Assembly: GCA_006384855.1 (NCBI GenBank)
Contig: VCJN01000857.1
Location: 1 to 64,000, forward strand
Length of the DNA: 64,000 nt
Origin: Tetraselmis striata
Lineage: Eukaryota > Chlorophyta > Chlorodendrophyceae > Chlorodendrales > Chlorodendraceae
Direction of reading: 5' to 3'
Position numbers and translations under genes: made by a program. The notes under the pieces were generated by a model. The model did not search any database. It saw only the letters and a list, made by a program, of their open reading frames with translations, and was not told the origin of the DNA. This document shows, one piece after another, positions 35,954 through 47,897 of this stretch (the stretch's first letter is position 1; every line of letters starts with the position of its first letter).

Positions 35954-36725
35954 ACTGGTTATTCAACCCCGCGGCAGTGGCTGGACTGCAAGAAACCCCT
36001 GCATGTCGGCACTGGCTGCTGGCGGGAGGGTAAGGAATATTATTGGAAGGCATGCTCACACTTTGCACCAAACTCTTCGATTCCGGTTGTCGATACTACA
36101 TGATTGGATAAGTGTATTTCTGCAGCGCTGAGCAGCAGCGCGCATACATAGACGCATATCCTCATCCGCAGCAATAAATATCAAGCGCACAGCGCCGCAG
36201 CGACCTACTATGCTGATTATTCATCACATGCCTACCGTCTGTCATGGCACATAGCAGCTACCCTGTAGCGCATCAGAAGCAGCAGCGCAAATATCATTAT
36301 AATAATGCCCACGCAAGGTAGCAGCAGCATCTGTTGTGTTGTGCGTTGTCTCGTCGTGCCTGCAAATAGCAGCAGTAGGGTACCTGAGACACTACTGCAA
36401 CACCAAGAAAGCGCAACTCATTATAGACTCATCAAGGCAATAATAAACGCAATAATGTGTACACATCGTCAATATAACAAACTTGCAATAACGTCATGAT
36501 ACACTCTCCACATAAGTCTGGGCTTCGTGGATGTATTCGATGCACCCATACGTGGCTGCATCGAGGCGTACTTCTGGCACGCATGCGCAATGCACGCTGC
36601 TAAGGGCAGTGTGGCTTGGGCAAAATGCTGTGATGCTGCCGCGCGTTAGACCCCATTGTGCCATGCCACAAATATAGCCGCCGCCAGCTCCCCACAAAGC
36701 AAGCTGTCATTACATTTAAGGCAAA

Positions 36726-36728
<3 letters not shown>

Positions 36729-36813
<85 letters not shown>

Positions 36814-36824
36814 TTTGTGTGTGT
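36729..36824. repeat. (GT)n microsatellite
   Basis: About 45 GT units, with TT interruptions near 36,811-36,816. It gives spurious Cys-Val and Thr-His frames on the two strands. Confidence 0.97.
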
Positions 36825-37440
36825 GGCGATGGCGCCAGGCGCCCGCTCGCTTCAAAACCAGCATCAGACGACGCGCCATCCGTGGCTCCGTCACTTCGTA
36901 CTAATACCCATTCTAATACCACTACATCGCCCTTGGCAGGTTGGATACCCACCGCCATAATGCGTGCAGGGCATTTAGGATAATTACATGATGAGTTGAC
37001 ACGCCTTATGTAATTTCATTGCTGCGGCTGGCTAGGGAGCGAAGTCATCACGGCGGCAAACCCGTGCTGTGACCTTTGTAGTTGCATGCGCAAAGCGTGC
37101 AAGGTTCCTCGCAGCAACCTCTTTCGCTGTATTGGTACGAACAAGCCTGGGCAGTGCATGGCAAAGTGCGGACACGTGCACACAGCGCGTTACTGTGAAC
37201 CGATTGCGATGGCGTGGCCTTATTTAAGGCATGCTGGGAGTTGCTGGAAGTAATCCAGCGAAGCGTCGATTTTTCGGCGGTGAGCTTTATTGCCGTACGG
37301 GTACGCGTATAGTGCAGCGGATCGGGCCTATAGGTGCATGACTAAAGCGCTTATCTACTGGCATGTACTACTAAGTACTATAATCCACCCACCCGCCCAC
37401 CGGTCCTTAATTACACAGCCGTCCGATTACGATCTCACGG

Positions 37441-37720
37441 TTGGGAGGCTATGAGTAGTGGTACTCGCTACTCGCTGCTGGTAATGGAAAAAAAATCTCT
37501 GGTACTTCAAAGCGCGCTGGCAATGCGAACGCTCGCTGCTGGTACTGGTACTCGCTACTCGCTGCTGGTACTGCTGGTACTGGTACTGGTACTGGCCCCT
37601 GCTGGTACTGGCACTCGCTGCTGGTAATGGAAAAAAACACTCTGGTACTTCAAAGCGCTGGCAATGCAAACGCTCGCTGCTGGTAGCGACTACTTCAAAG
37701 CGCTGGCAATGCAATTCATG
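37441..37720. repeat. minisatellite of GCTGGTACT and a ~70-bp unit
   Basis: A segment reading CTGGTAATGGAAAAAAA, CTCTGGTACTTCAAAGCG, CTGGCAATGC, CGCTCGCTGCTGGTA occurs at about 37,473-37,545 and 37,617-37,683. A third partial copy follows (CTACTTCAAAGCGCTGGCAA). Between the copies lie GGTACT repeats at about 37,530-37,610. Confidence 0.8.
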
Positions 37721-39513
37721 GACCTGTAGGCCAGTGATATTGAACCCGTTCTTTTAAAATTTTCTGAAAAATCGACGCATCGCTGATTCAACTGTCAAGT
37801 TATTTACTTCATACTAATGTGAAATGGGCGGCGGCCAGCGGGGATTAGTATTCGCGTATTGAAGCGCGGAACACCGTCCCGCTGTGCTGTGCGGCGCTAA
37901 TAAACTCATAAAATGGCGGAGCAGCATGAACCACTACAATATTAATAAAGTTGGTGATTCGTTTGTTTTGCGCAATCACACCCAACTCACTATATATCAT
38001 TCACAATACGCATCAAGGACATTGCATACTGTATCATTATTGGGTACCGGCAGTATAGTGATATGACGAGTATTCAGGTGCGAAATGTGCCGTGAAGTTC
38101 TACGTCCACGTTGTGGCCACACATATATGTCGCTGAAATATTGGCATCGTGTTTCGATAAACGAGATTTTACGTTTTCAGCCGCTACTGCTGATTGATGC
38201 ACGTGGCTTAATAAGACAAGTATGTACCTTCCCTGCTAAAGCCCTAAAGATGCCCATCAGGCCAGCAGATGCCCAAAAAGAAACGTGTTAATGTGTTGAT
38301 GCGGTATACGGTATGTAGACTTGTGTATGCAGCAAGTTTTTTCAATTAATTTGCATTGTTCCAGTCCCAGCCCTTCCTGCAACAACGCCAGCAGGTAATA
38401 CTTAGAGGATAATAGTATTATCCTCGTGTAGTCGTCTCATTGCAGAGGTTGCTCAAGGGCAACACTGCAGTTGCAATGATATTTATTTCAACATGCACCC
38501 GATACAACGTGCAGTGGTCGGATTAAGTTGCGCTTACATGCATGCCCCCACGCACGCACGCCCCCACCGCACTCAACGACGTCGTATACAACCCCCTTTG
38601 TTAACCGGTGTGTTTCCTCACGCGACATTCATCGGGCGCCAGGATCGTCGTCCCAGCACTGTGCAATCATCTCACTGTGCAGCATGCGCGTCGCGGCTGC
38701 CGCGGCATGATGTGTGGGCGACGGCACCGCACCAACAGCCTAGCGCGGCTAGTGTGTTCTAGAGGTACTGATTAGGTACTACCATACTACTGGAATTTTG
38801 GAGATGCCCAATAATGTAAACGAAGCGGTGGCGCGCGAGGACTGCGCTGTATGTAGCACATTTTTAATAATACGACGGTCAAAGGGCTTGCTGCAGCCCT
38901 GTGCTGATGAAGCAGGGTAGCATGGTCATAGTAGGGGCATTGGGCTTGATGGAATTCTGTGGTGATAAAAGCTGAAGATAAATGTGGAACAGTCCAGGTA
39001 TTTTGATGGCGGGCTCCCGGATCTGAACTCGTCTCCCATGTTTCGTTTCCGCCTTCTGCTGCTAGCTCATGTAAATATCTTATGTTTCGTCGCTACCAGA
39101 ACTTTATTGCAAGGATTTAGTTCAGGACGCGTATATTATTTCATGCAGAGGGGCTGTTAAAAAAAATCGTCGTCGCGCCATCATCCGATCGGCGCGGTTC
39201 GTCGGAGGATGACTGTTTTTTCGCGGAGGTCATAGCGTTTGATGATGCTGGTGATGCGTGCCGACCGGCCGGCCGGCGCTACCGCGCGTCAGGTCGTTGT
39301 CGTTGACCGCGCCTGCCGGGCGACCGTGCTCAGTACGCCGCAACCTCCTCGGAGCTGACCGAGCTTCCACAGCGCTGTGTGGGCGGTAGGGAAGGCGACT
39401 CCACAGGCCCGCCACGCTGTGTCCGCGTCGCCGGTGTCAGGCCTGGGTACCTCAGGCTCGCGGCGGCCAAACCGGCGACAGCAGGCGCAGTGCAGCGCAG
39501 CGGACCGGCAGTG

Positions 39514-42500
39514 ATGCGGTCGCCACGACGAGACAAGCTGTTGGTCGGGTTTATCGCCGCCTTTGTCGCCCTGACTCTTCTCGGCCTACACAGGGTACCC
39601 CCCGCCGCCGCCATCCCTCCACACCCGCTGCGCAGGGAGGGCGCACCTGCATCCTAACGTGGACCTCTCGGCGCCGAGGACTATCACATTCGTATTAAAT
39701 GGCGACGCTGAGTGAGCTTCGCTCTGCTTTGCAGCACACGCACCTGCACTGGGGCTTCCGCCGGCGAGGCCCGATCGACATGGTCGGGCCCGGGATCCTG
39801 AGCGAGGATTTCACGGCGCACCACCTGGATGCCGCTCAGATCGAGGTGCCCAAGGCCGAGAGAGGGGCCTGGCCAGGCAGCGCGGGCCGTGAGCAGGTGT
39901 GTGATTCTGTGAGAGCTTGTTTTTTTGTCGGCGCGTTGTCTTCCCCAATTGGTGTGCTTTCCTGCCGAAAACTTGTCCGCGGATTCCCACCGCCGGAAAG
40001 TACGCGCGGGTGGGGCACTCGCCGCAGGGATGACGGGCTGTGCTGCGGTGCGCACATGCCCCATGTCGTGCGCGCAGTACAACGCACTGGTGCGCAACAT
40101 CACCAGCGGTGCGCGCGGCCTGGACGAGGAGGGCATGCGCGCGCACCTCGCCGCCAAGCTGCCGCGGCTGATCCCGTACAAGAACAGCTTTATCATCAAC
40201 ACGGAGACCTGGTCCGCAGGCGACCTGATCAAGCAGCCCAAGCACCTGAGCCTCGAGGGGCGGCTCAACCGGGCAGCGCGCGGCCACGTGCGCCCCCACC
40301 CCCTCCACACCAGAGAGACCGCCCGTTCTCTTTAGGCTCCTAGCTGACTCCAGCACGCGCTGGGCAGGCGGACGCCGCGACGCGGGACATGAAGTGGGAC
40401 CACGTTGGGATGCTGAACGCCAGCTGGATCAAGGCGGGGCTGGTGGCGGAACACGACGAGCTGCGGGACAAGTGGCTCAGCAAGGGTGCGGGAGGCGCAA
40501 GCTGTGCCTGCCCCCCCCCCCCCCCCCCCGCCCACCCTCCCCCACCACCACCACCACCAATGAAACTCACCGCTTGTTCCCCTGCTCGCAGGGCCCTCCA
40601 CGGCGAGCTGCGCCATTGTGGGCAACGGCGGCGGGCTGCTGCTGGGCGAGGCGGGCCCGCTTATCGACCGGCATGATATCATTTTCCGCTTCAATGGCGG
40701 CCCGGTGCGCGGATTTGAGCGCCACGTGGGCCGCCGCACCACCATCAGGTGCGAGTGTGTCGGGGCTGCGCAGAGCGTGGCCGAGACCCACAGGTCGTCA
40801 AGTTGTTGTTGTCGCCCTGTGGCCGGCACAGTGTGTATGGTATCGTTCTAGTGGGTGCGGTGGTTTTGGAGCGCGAGTCCGGTGGCCCCACGTGTTCCCG
40901 TTATTGTACCTCTCAGCCGGCAAATGCGAGCGCGCCCGGCAACGGTGAGATTATCAACCCTGCCTCGATGATATAGCGAGCGCGGCCGACTCATCCGTAT
41001 TCGGGTAGTCTTTCCTTAACAGTCCAGGATATCAGCGATCAACGCCGCAGCCGCGCTCCTCGTCCGCGGAGTTGAAGTGGTTTCGGAGCGAAATCCCGTG
41101 AGCTGTGTGTGTCCATACGAATACTGCCTGCCGACCAGGGACCACATGTCTCACACTGTTCTTTTCAGCAGCCATCGCGTGCCGCGTGGGGCTTAGAGGA
41201 AGCCCCTGTCTTTCACTCCCCATCCAAGTCATCGGAGTCTCCCTGGCGCCCACAGAGGCCTCACCTTGATTTGTTTGGCCGCCTTGCCAGGCTCGCAAAC
41301 ACGGAGCACTTTGCCTTTTACGACGTCGGCGACGAGATAATCCTGCAGCACTGCACCAATCGCTTCTGCACCGGCAACCTCAGTGCCATGGCGGACGAGA
41401 TCATGAAGTACAAGAAGTGCCTGCGGGAGGCGGGGGTGGTGCGCCGCCCCCCCCCCCCCCCCCCCCCCCCCGTCTCCTCTCCGGTGGCGCCCGGAGCTGA
41501 CCCGTGCCTGCGGCTGCTTGCTGTGCCAGGGGAGTGCAAAGAGCACGGACCCGGAGGCCGGTTGGTATTCTGCGGACGCGGCAGGCGCCTCCAGATGGGA
41601 TGACAGCGCGGAGCTCATCAGGTGTGCTGAAGCCCCCACATACTCCTGCGTACCCCCACATACTCCCACATACTACCTACGTACCGCACACCCTGGCAGC
41701 ACGGAGCGCAGTGCCCCAACGAGGTGTTTTGCCATTGGATTGCTACCGTGCGATTAGGCAGCGGGTGGGGGTGGATAGGGACGGTGGGGGGCTAAGGCCA
41801 GGATGGCTGGCGTGCAGGGATGAGGGCTCCGATCACTCCTGGATGCCGGGGACCTGGGGCCTTGGGCTATGGCGGCGGAGGCTGCAGCAAGAGGCGGGCG
41901 CTGGAGTCGCCGCGGAGGTGCATGGGGGCGGCGGTGGCGTGGAGGAGGGCTGGGCAGGTGTAGCGATGGGGGAGGGCGGCGGGCCAGAGGAGGAGGAGGA
42001 GGAGCATGAGCAGGGCAAAGAGGAGGCGGCGGAGGAGGAGGGCAGGGGGTGCAGGCTGGATCCCAAGTATATGGGCCGGGTGCGACTGGTTGACCCCCAG
42101 TTCCACTACACGGTGATGCAGATCTTCCCGCACGGCGCGCCGTCCAATGGTTTCTACGGTGCGCCGCCCCCTCTATGGGGCATGCGCGCGTTGGTACCGT
42201 GCCGGCATCCCGCCCTGCCTGCCGTTGGCCTGGCGGGCCGCTTGCCTGGCGCGAACCCGGGTTGCACACAAAACCGCCTTGTAGAAGGGGTTAAAGTCCC
42301 GCTTGCAATTAATTCAGCTGAATGCAGCTGGAGAGACCTACCGTGAACGCGCTTTGGGTCCGCACATAATGATCCCCCCTGTGGAGACGCGGAACCCATA
42401 AACTTATATACATATACCGGGACTACGGTGCACCAAAGTAACCCACGAATACAAGCGGAATTGTTAGAAGTGGCGAATTACTTTCTTTTCGCGAGCCCAT

Positions 42501-43951
42501 TGTAAAGTTTGAGTTAGGCTGAACAGGGAGCTGTGACCCCCCCCCCCCCCCCCCCCCTTGCGCGCAGGCTCCCTCATCGCCAACGAGCTCTGCCATTCCG
42601 TCACGCTGTTTGGCTTCCAGAAGAACTGGCGGGTGAGGGGCGGGGTTCCTGGTCCCCATGCGCGTCGGGGATATGTGAAGGCGGGAGAGAGGGAGAGTAG
42701 GGGGGGGGGGGGGGGGGGCTCCGAAACCACACCAGGAACATTACGAGGACTAGCGAGGGCCACAGGACATCAGGCCAATCGGTGTCCTCTTAAGGGCTCA
42801 ACAAAAACTGCACTTAGCGCCAAGCGATGAAGCGCGCCGGGGAAAGGCTGCTACGATGTCGTGTCTTTTTTGGCATATCGTACGTCACTACAGGTTCTTA
42901 TCGCACAGACTACCCTTTTCTAGTTAGTGCGCCGTTCGCGCACCCCTTTCTAGTCCGTGCTTGCTTGCGGATAAAGGGACGGGGTTATGCGCCTGACATC
43001 GGCGACATGCCCCGCAGAACACGCGGCACATCCCGTACCACTACTACAACAACGTGGAGCCAAACAACGCGCAGACCACCCGAGACATGTACGGCCTCCC
43101 CGCCAGTCCCGCTTCCACATGCGGATGCAGTGCTCGCTCCGCCGCACCGCGGTCTGCTGCCATGGCGCGTCGCCGGTGCGAGGGATGGGCGCGCTGACTG
43201 GCTGGGTTTGGCCTGCGCAGGATCGAGAAGAGGTTCTACCCGCTGTGGATGGAGAAGGTGAATGAGGACGCGAGGGGGGCGCCCGCGTGGCGGGAGTGGG
43301 CGCAGGAGATAGGTGAGTCCGCTACCTCAGTTGCAGCCGATCTGCCTTTGATGATTGGATGGGCGGGGGGGGGGGGGGGGGGTGGGGGCTTCCACAATGC
43401 CGTTCGTTCTAGAATCTGTGCAGTTTCGTCCGTCTTAACTCACAGTTGTATACAATGCAGCAGTAGGCATATACTTGCATGAATTGATGAAGGCATCATC
43501 AGATGCCGCCTTCTGGGCGACATGCATGTGCTGGTTGGCAGGTGACTTTGGCAAGTCCTAAGTTGCTGTGAGTCGCTGCCCTTTATGTTGCTCACTGACC
43601 CCTGCTACTGCGGGGATCGTTCACATATCGGCTGACCCCCTCCTCCCCCCCCCCAACTATGTGCTGATCCGCCCCCGCCCACCACCACCGCTTCTGCGGC
43701 CAACCTCTGCTGTCCCGATCCAGTGAGCTGCTTCCCGCTTGTAATCGCTGTGTGCTTATGGCGCAGGCTGGGAGCACGACAAGTTTGTGTATGCCGAGCA
43801 GGTATACAGCAACCTGATGACGCTCGACCTGCCCGACCGTCCGGCGAGCCCGCCGCCGCCGCCGTACCAGGAGCCGCCGCCTGCCGCGCCGCCCCCACCG
43901 GCGCGCGCTGGTTCTAGGCGACCGCGCCGGGCGTCTCGCGCTCCCGCATAG
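39514..43951 (+). CDS. GT29 sialyltransferase-like glycosyltransferase
   Basis: Predicted exons are 39514-39594, 39735-39896, 40078-40287, 40368-40485, 40592-40748, 41291-41435, 41530-41621, 42055-42158, 42568-42632, 43018-43088, 43221-43312 and 43767-43951. All introns are GT-AG and the phase closes at 494 codons (493 aa). Residues 8-25 (KLLVGFIAAFVALTLLG) are a type II membrane anchor after a basic N-terminus, as in Golgi transferases. Sialylmotif L is clear: CAIVGNGGGLLLG through DIIFRFNGGPVRGFERHVG and RRTTIR (about 195-243). Sialylmotif S is PSNGFYG plus the helix to VTLFGF (about 350-372). Motif III is IPYHYYNN and motif VS is WEHDKFVYAEQ with the expected His and Glu. The tail is Pro-rich. 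In plants and algae GT29 members often do not use CMP-sialic acid; the donor here is unknown and could be a Kdo-like sugar. Confidence 0.85.
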
Positions 43952-43954
43952 AGG

Positions 43955-43959
43955 TGTAA
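43955..43959 (+). terminator. TGTAA beside the GT29 stop codon
   Basis: TGTAA four nt after the TAG at 43,949-43,951. This is very close for a cleavage signal, so a further downstream signal may be used. Confidence 0.25.
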
Positions 43960-45747
43960 CAGGATGAGCTCAATGCCTTGACGGCCTGCCAGCAGCCAGC
44001 GAGGGGTAGGAAAGTGGCCTACTCTAACGCTGTCTGGCGGGCTTATAGACCCTCGAGACACTCCACGATAACCCGCCAATGGCAGCTCAGCAGCTTTCAA
44101 CCCAGAAAAATGATATATCAAATCACAACACCGTGAGTTGCGATTATCCCTTAATGACTCCTATATAGTTTTAAGGGCGCGCCATTGGTTGCGGATTTTC
44201 CCCGGGGCTCGCCTTCCGTTGCCCATGCTTGCCCGGCGATACCTTAGCCCAGCGCACTGGCTGTTCAGCCCAGCGCCTGGCTGTGCAGCCCAGCGCCTTT
44301 CCATGCGCACCTTGCTGTTCTCCGCGCGCGCATCCACACACAGCCATTATCTCATATCACATTATATTATGTACATTATCATGACATGTATTCCTGCTGC
44401 TGCACGGCGGGGGCTCTCACTGTATATCATCTAGTGCCTGTACCTCTCATCAAACCTCTGCACTCCACCAGCCTTGAAACCCATCTGCAGTTCAATGGCC
44501 TGCCCCGCCCCACGCGTCTGTTCTTGCACTGCGACGCCAGCCATCATATCCGCACAAAGTTTGATAGAAAGCATACCGAGATTCGAGCATCTGTTCCTGG
44601 GACCTTGGTTGCGCGACCCGTGGGCGCAGCGAACGATTCTCTTCACAGATCCTTATGCGCCTGTTGGTCGTTCCACTGAGGGCCGCCGGGCTCATCAGCT
44701 CAGCAGGCAGCGCGGGATCATCTGCCTGCTGCAAAGCCTGTGCAGTGCAGCTGAGGAGTCTGGACAGAATGATCGAGGCGCTGGGCTTGCGTGCGAGTAT
44801 CGCATGCCATCTGTCCATCATCAGCTTCCTGCATGGGCGCGTGCGTGGCGGTTCTGCTGCTGCTTGGCCGCAAGCCTGGGGACCGCACGGAGGAGAGGGA
44901 GCTCTGCATTGTCAGCGCGGGCATCTCAAGCACAGCGGAGGTTTGCCCCTGGTTGACGGTATCTGCAAGGGCGCCCAGTCCTAATCACCACCCACCGTGG
45001 GGTGGTCATTGGTCATTCCAGGAGATGATGTCACACTCAGCTGCGGCACGCCACCAGGTGGCAACAGCACTACGTGTACAAGTCGAGGACTGTGTCTAAT
45101 TCTGCTCATGTTGGGATGCGCGGCGGTGATCATTGGCAGCACGATGGCAGGGCCAGAACATACAGCTATCGGAGTCAATCAAACGTCACCGCGGCGTGTC
45201 TGCATCTGTTCAGAAACGCGCTGTGCCAGCGAGTCTATGCGCTTGCTGGACTGGGACCATATACCTGCATGCATTTGCGTCGGATCACTGCGCCGAGTTG
45301 CAGATGCTCTTTCAGTGACGTCTCAAGAGTGACGGACTCAGCGGCGCCTCCCAACAAGCAACATGGTGCTACATGGCAGCGCCCGCAACCGTGTGGGCGC
45401 AATGTGGCCATCGTTTTCGTTGCTCCTGACACGTACGAACATGACGCGAACACAAAGGCCAGATGAGAGCGGCTGCTGGCTGGCCTCACTTAACGGCGTG
45501 AAATGGTGAGCACTGCTGCTGCCAAGCTGATCCATACGATCACTTTATCTGGCCTGGATGATGAGAAATGCACACGGCGACCAGCGGGTTCCTTCATGTG
45601 CTTTATGTGCATTGTTTATACAGTTATTACAGAACTTCGCCATGATCGACAGTTGGGTTTTATTATTACCGGTTTTGCAAAATGACGAGTTTCTAAAACC
45701 AAATATAGATATTGTCCCTAATATTTATATGCTGATGGTAAAACTAT

Positions 45748-45752
45748 TTACA
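45748..45752 (-). terminator. putative TGTAA poly(A) signal of the kinase gene
   Basis: TGTAA on the minus strand about 64 nt beyond the stop codon at 45,816, in an AT-rich stretch. Confidence 0.5.
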
Positions 45753-45815
45753 TTTGCTATACAGTGACGCTGTGCCTGCTGTCAGCAACGCCGAGCAAAT
45801 TTATCCGAACACCAG

Positions 45816-46781
45816 TCAGCAGTCCGCGAGCCAAGGGTGTTTCAGAGCTTCATCGATGGTCAGGCGCGCGTTAGGATCGGCCTCCAGCAGCCCAGAAATA
45901 AGCTGCCTTGCCGACGGAGAGATGAGCTCCCATACTGGGTCGTTGAAGTCGAAACTGCGGGCTAAGACGAGTTTCAGAACGTCGTGATCTGTCTGCCCGT
46001 CGAAAGGCATGTATCCGGAGAGCATGGCGAACAACATGACTCCCAGGCTCCACACGTCGCACTCCTGGCCATAGCACGTGCGATGCGGGTTATCAATGCC
46101 CGCGCGCAACACCTCGGGCGCCACAAACGCGGGAGACCCGCAGCACATGCTCATTCGCGGCGCCTGGACCTTCGACCCCACTCGGCACGCCAGCCCAAAG
46201 TCGACAATCTTGATCGACGACAGGTCGCCTTCATCCACGAGGATGCAGTTTTCCAGTTTTAGGTCCCGGTGCACGACGCCTTGCGAGTGCAAGTACCGCA
46301 CCGCCTCGAACAGCTGCCGGATGAGGTTACGCGCATCCTCCTCGGGCAGCGACCCGCGTTCGTGCAGTGCCTCACAGAGCTCTTCGCCCCCGAGTAGCTC
46401 CATCACTATGTAGACAGCAGACTCGGTCTCATGGTACTCTACCAGGCCGGCGATGTTGGGGTGTTCCAACTCGCACATCGCGTCGACTTCGCGCAGGATT
46501 TCCTCGCGGATGTAGGCTGTGTCGCGCTCGTCACCTTGGTAGAGAGAAATGTGCTTGCAGGCATACTGTTTGCCAGTCTTTCGGTCGGTGACCCTTTGGA
46601 CGACCCCAAAGGAGCCTTCACCCAGCCCCGGGCCGACGTGGTACTTCTTCAGCGGCGAAAGCGCGGAGCGATACTTTGCGAGCCGAGCCTGCTGGACACG
46701 GGTCAGCGACGCCACAGCGTCGTCGCTCCCTGAACTGGTGGAGGCGACCGAGGCATCGCAGGATGAATTTAGGCGCCCCAT
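45816..46781 (-). CDS. CAMK-type serine/threonine protein kinase
   Basis: Single-exon gene of 321 aa. The ATG at 46,781 gives MGRLNSS; an upstream in-frame TTG is not used. A Ser/Asp-rich leader (1-45) precedes a complete kinase domain: glycine loop GLGEGSFG (52-59), Lys76 in ACKHISL, Glu in the C helix, HRDLKLEN (171-178), DFG (194-196), APE (221-223) and the DVWSLGVMLFAMLSG segment of helix F. The protein ends right after HPWLADC, at the end of the domain, with no EF hands, CBL-binding or autoinhibitory region. It resembles the catalytic half of CDPK/CaMK and SnRK kinases. The activation loop reads MSMCCGSPAFVAPE: the usual Thr before CGSP is not present, though Ser211 is near. The lack of introns contrasts with its neighbours and could mean retroposition. 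Substrate unknown. Confidence 0.9.
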   Translation of the reverse strand: MGRLNSSCDASVASTSSGSDDAVASLTRVQQARLAKYRSALSPLKKYHVGPGLGEGSFGVVQRVTDRKTGKQYACKHISLYQGDERDTAYIREEILREVDAMCELEHPNIAGLVEYHETESAVYIVMELLGGEELCEALHERGSLPEEDARNLIRQLFEAVRYLHSQGVVHRDLKLENCILVDEGDLSSIKIVDFGLACRVGSKVQAPRMSMCCGSPAFVAPEVLRAGIDNPHRTCYGQECDVWSLGVMLFAMLSGYMPFDGQTDHDVLKLVLARSFDFNDPVWELISPSARQLISGLLEADPNARLTIDEALKHPWLADC

Positions 46782-47897
46782 GCTTATTGCGACACGGTTG
46801 CTTCGCAAGTGGCAACTCAGCTGCAGAGTTTTTGAGCGGAGTGAGGATGCGCACTACTCACCCGCGCCACAACACGGGTTGCTAAAACACTCCTGCAGTA
46901 CAAGTCGCGGCGCTCGGAAGCCTTGCAAGCCGCGGTAATGAGCCTGCGTGTCCAAGACGGGAGGCCGCGCATAACCCTACGGTGCCCGGCTAGGTAGTGC
47001 TGACATACGCGGGTTGTTACGGAGGTAAAAAGCAAACGTCGCCAGGGCGATGCTGCGGTAACATTGAATGTAAATTTGACAATCCTTAGCGTGTGCGAAT
47101 ATCATCGCAAGTTATTTAAAATTATACTATTATTGCTGTATCGTTATTTGCGACGTAATTCGCACAGCACGCCAGCGCATCAGGCATCACGCCACATCGG
47201 AGTTTATTACGTGCACTAAGTAAAACTATCACAATCCTGAATCGTTTTGTGCAACTACTGTAATCCTTTTTCTGGCAACCTTTCATAGTTGCTGTTAGTG
47301 CTGTTTGCAGTGCGCATATTTTAAAGCCCTTCTTGGCTCCCTGGCCTCCTGCTCGACCCTGGTCAGGCTTATGTATCTCTTTTGCTGGCAACCTTTCATA
47401 GTTGCTGTTAGTTATGTTTCTAGTGCGCATTTGTGAAAGCCCAGATGTATAATTAAAATGTTAAGCCCTGATGTAAAAAGTCCTACTGTAATCCTTACCG
47501 TCGGACGCGTCGCACGTTAATAAGAGTGTACCTGGGCCTTGTGATTTACCGAGTGGCCTGGCGTGGGGGGGGGGGGGGGGGGGGGGGTTCCAGTAATAGT
47601 ACATTTCTGCTTTATTTAATTCCCAATAACCAAAAATACCCTGTTTGTAGAGTAATTTAAAGTAGTATCCCTGTATATTGCTGGAGCTCATGTGGCACAT
47701 TTGACCCGCAAAAAGATCAGGCAGCGACGGCAGCCAAAGGGCTCAACTGTTACAGTGCATGTTGCAAACCATGTCTAGTCGCTATATTAGTCAAGAGTAA
47801 ACATAGCTTCATTAGCAGGGGGTGGTTGCTAGGGGTTCTTGGGGTGTTGCTTGACCCTGCTCTACCAGCTCATATTCGTTAGACTATACGGCATCAA
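46782..47897. other. 5' flank of the kinase gene and repeat copies
   Basis: Promoter side of the kinase gene, then two direct copies of the end repeat of the 18.2-19.2 kb element (47,268-47,330 and 47,377-47,442). A G tract follows at about 47,567-47,587, and TAGTCGCTA is at 47,776. No gene seen. Confidence 0.4.
47268..47442 (+). repeat. two direct copies of the 66-bp end repeat of the 18.2-kb element
   Basis: Both copies read CTGGCAACCTTTCATAGTTG, then CTGTTAG, then AGTGCGCAT and AAAGCCC. They are spaced about 109 bp apart and match 19,089-19,153. Confidence 0.8.

Larger units (their letters stand above)
35730..39513. other. intergenic, AT-richer, no gene seen
   Basis: It contains the GT microsatellite (36,729-36,824), the GCTGGTACT minisatellite (37,441-37,720) and TAGCGACTA at 37,684. 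No exon with good codon composition and splice signals was found. The last 300 bp are GC-rich and should hold the 5' UTR and promoter of the GT29 gene. Confidence 0.4.
43952..45815. other. interval between the GT29 gene and the kinase gene, no gene accepted
   Basis: Several open frames of 60-160 codons overlap here in different phases (for example 44,474-44,956 plus and 44,492-44,821 minus). None shows a domain, a consistent splice chain or a credible start, so I leave them out. The 3' UTR of the kinase lies at the right end. Confidence 0.35.

Noticed and set aside
36656-36983. Cys-Val and Thr-His repeat proteins
   Set aside because: Artefacts of the GT dinucleotide run, open in every frame.
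39684-40356. Minus-strand frames of 181-208 codons
   Set aside because: Antisense shadows of GT29 exons 2-3; the plus-strand exons have the glycosyltransferase motifs.
41504-42346. 280-codon plus-strand frame with a Glu-rich stretch
   Set aside because: It reads through the seventh GT29 intron in part; the Glu run comes from intronic GGA repeats, while the motif S exon is spliced separately.
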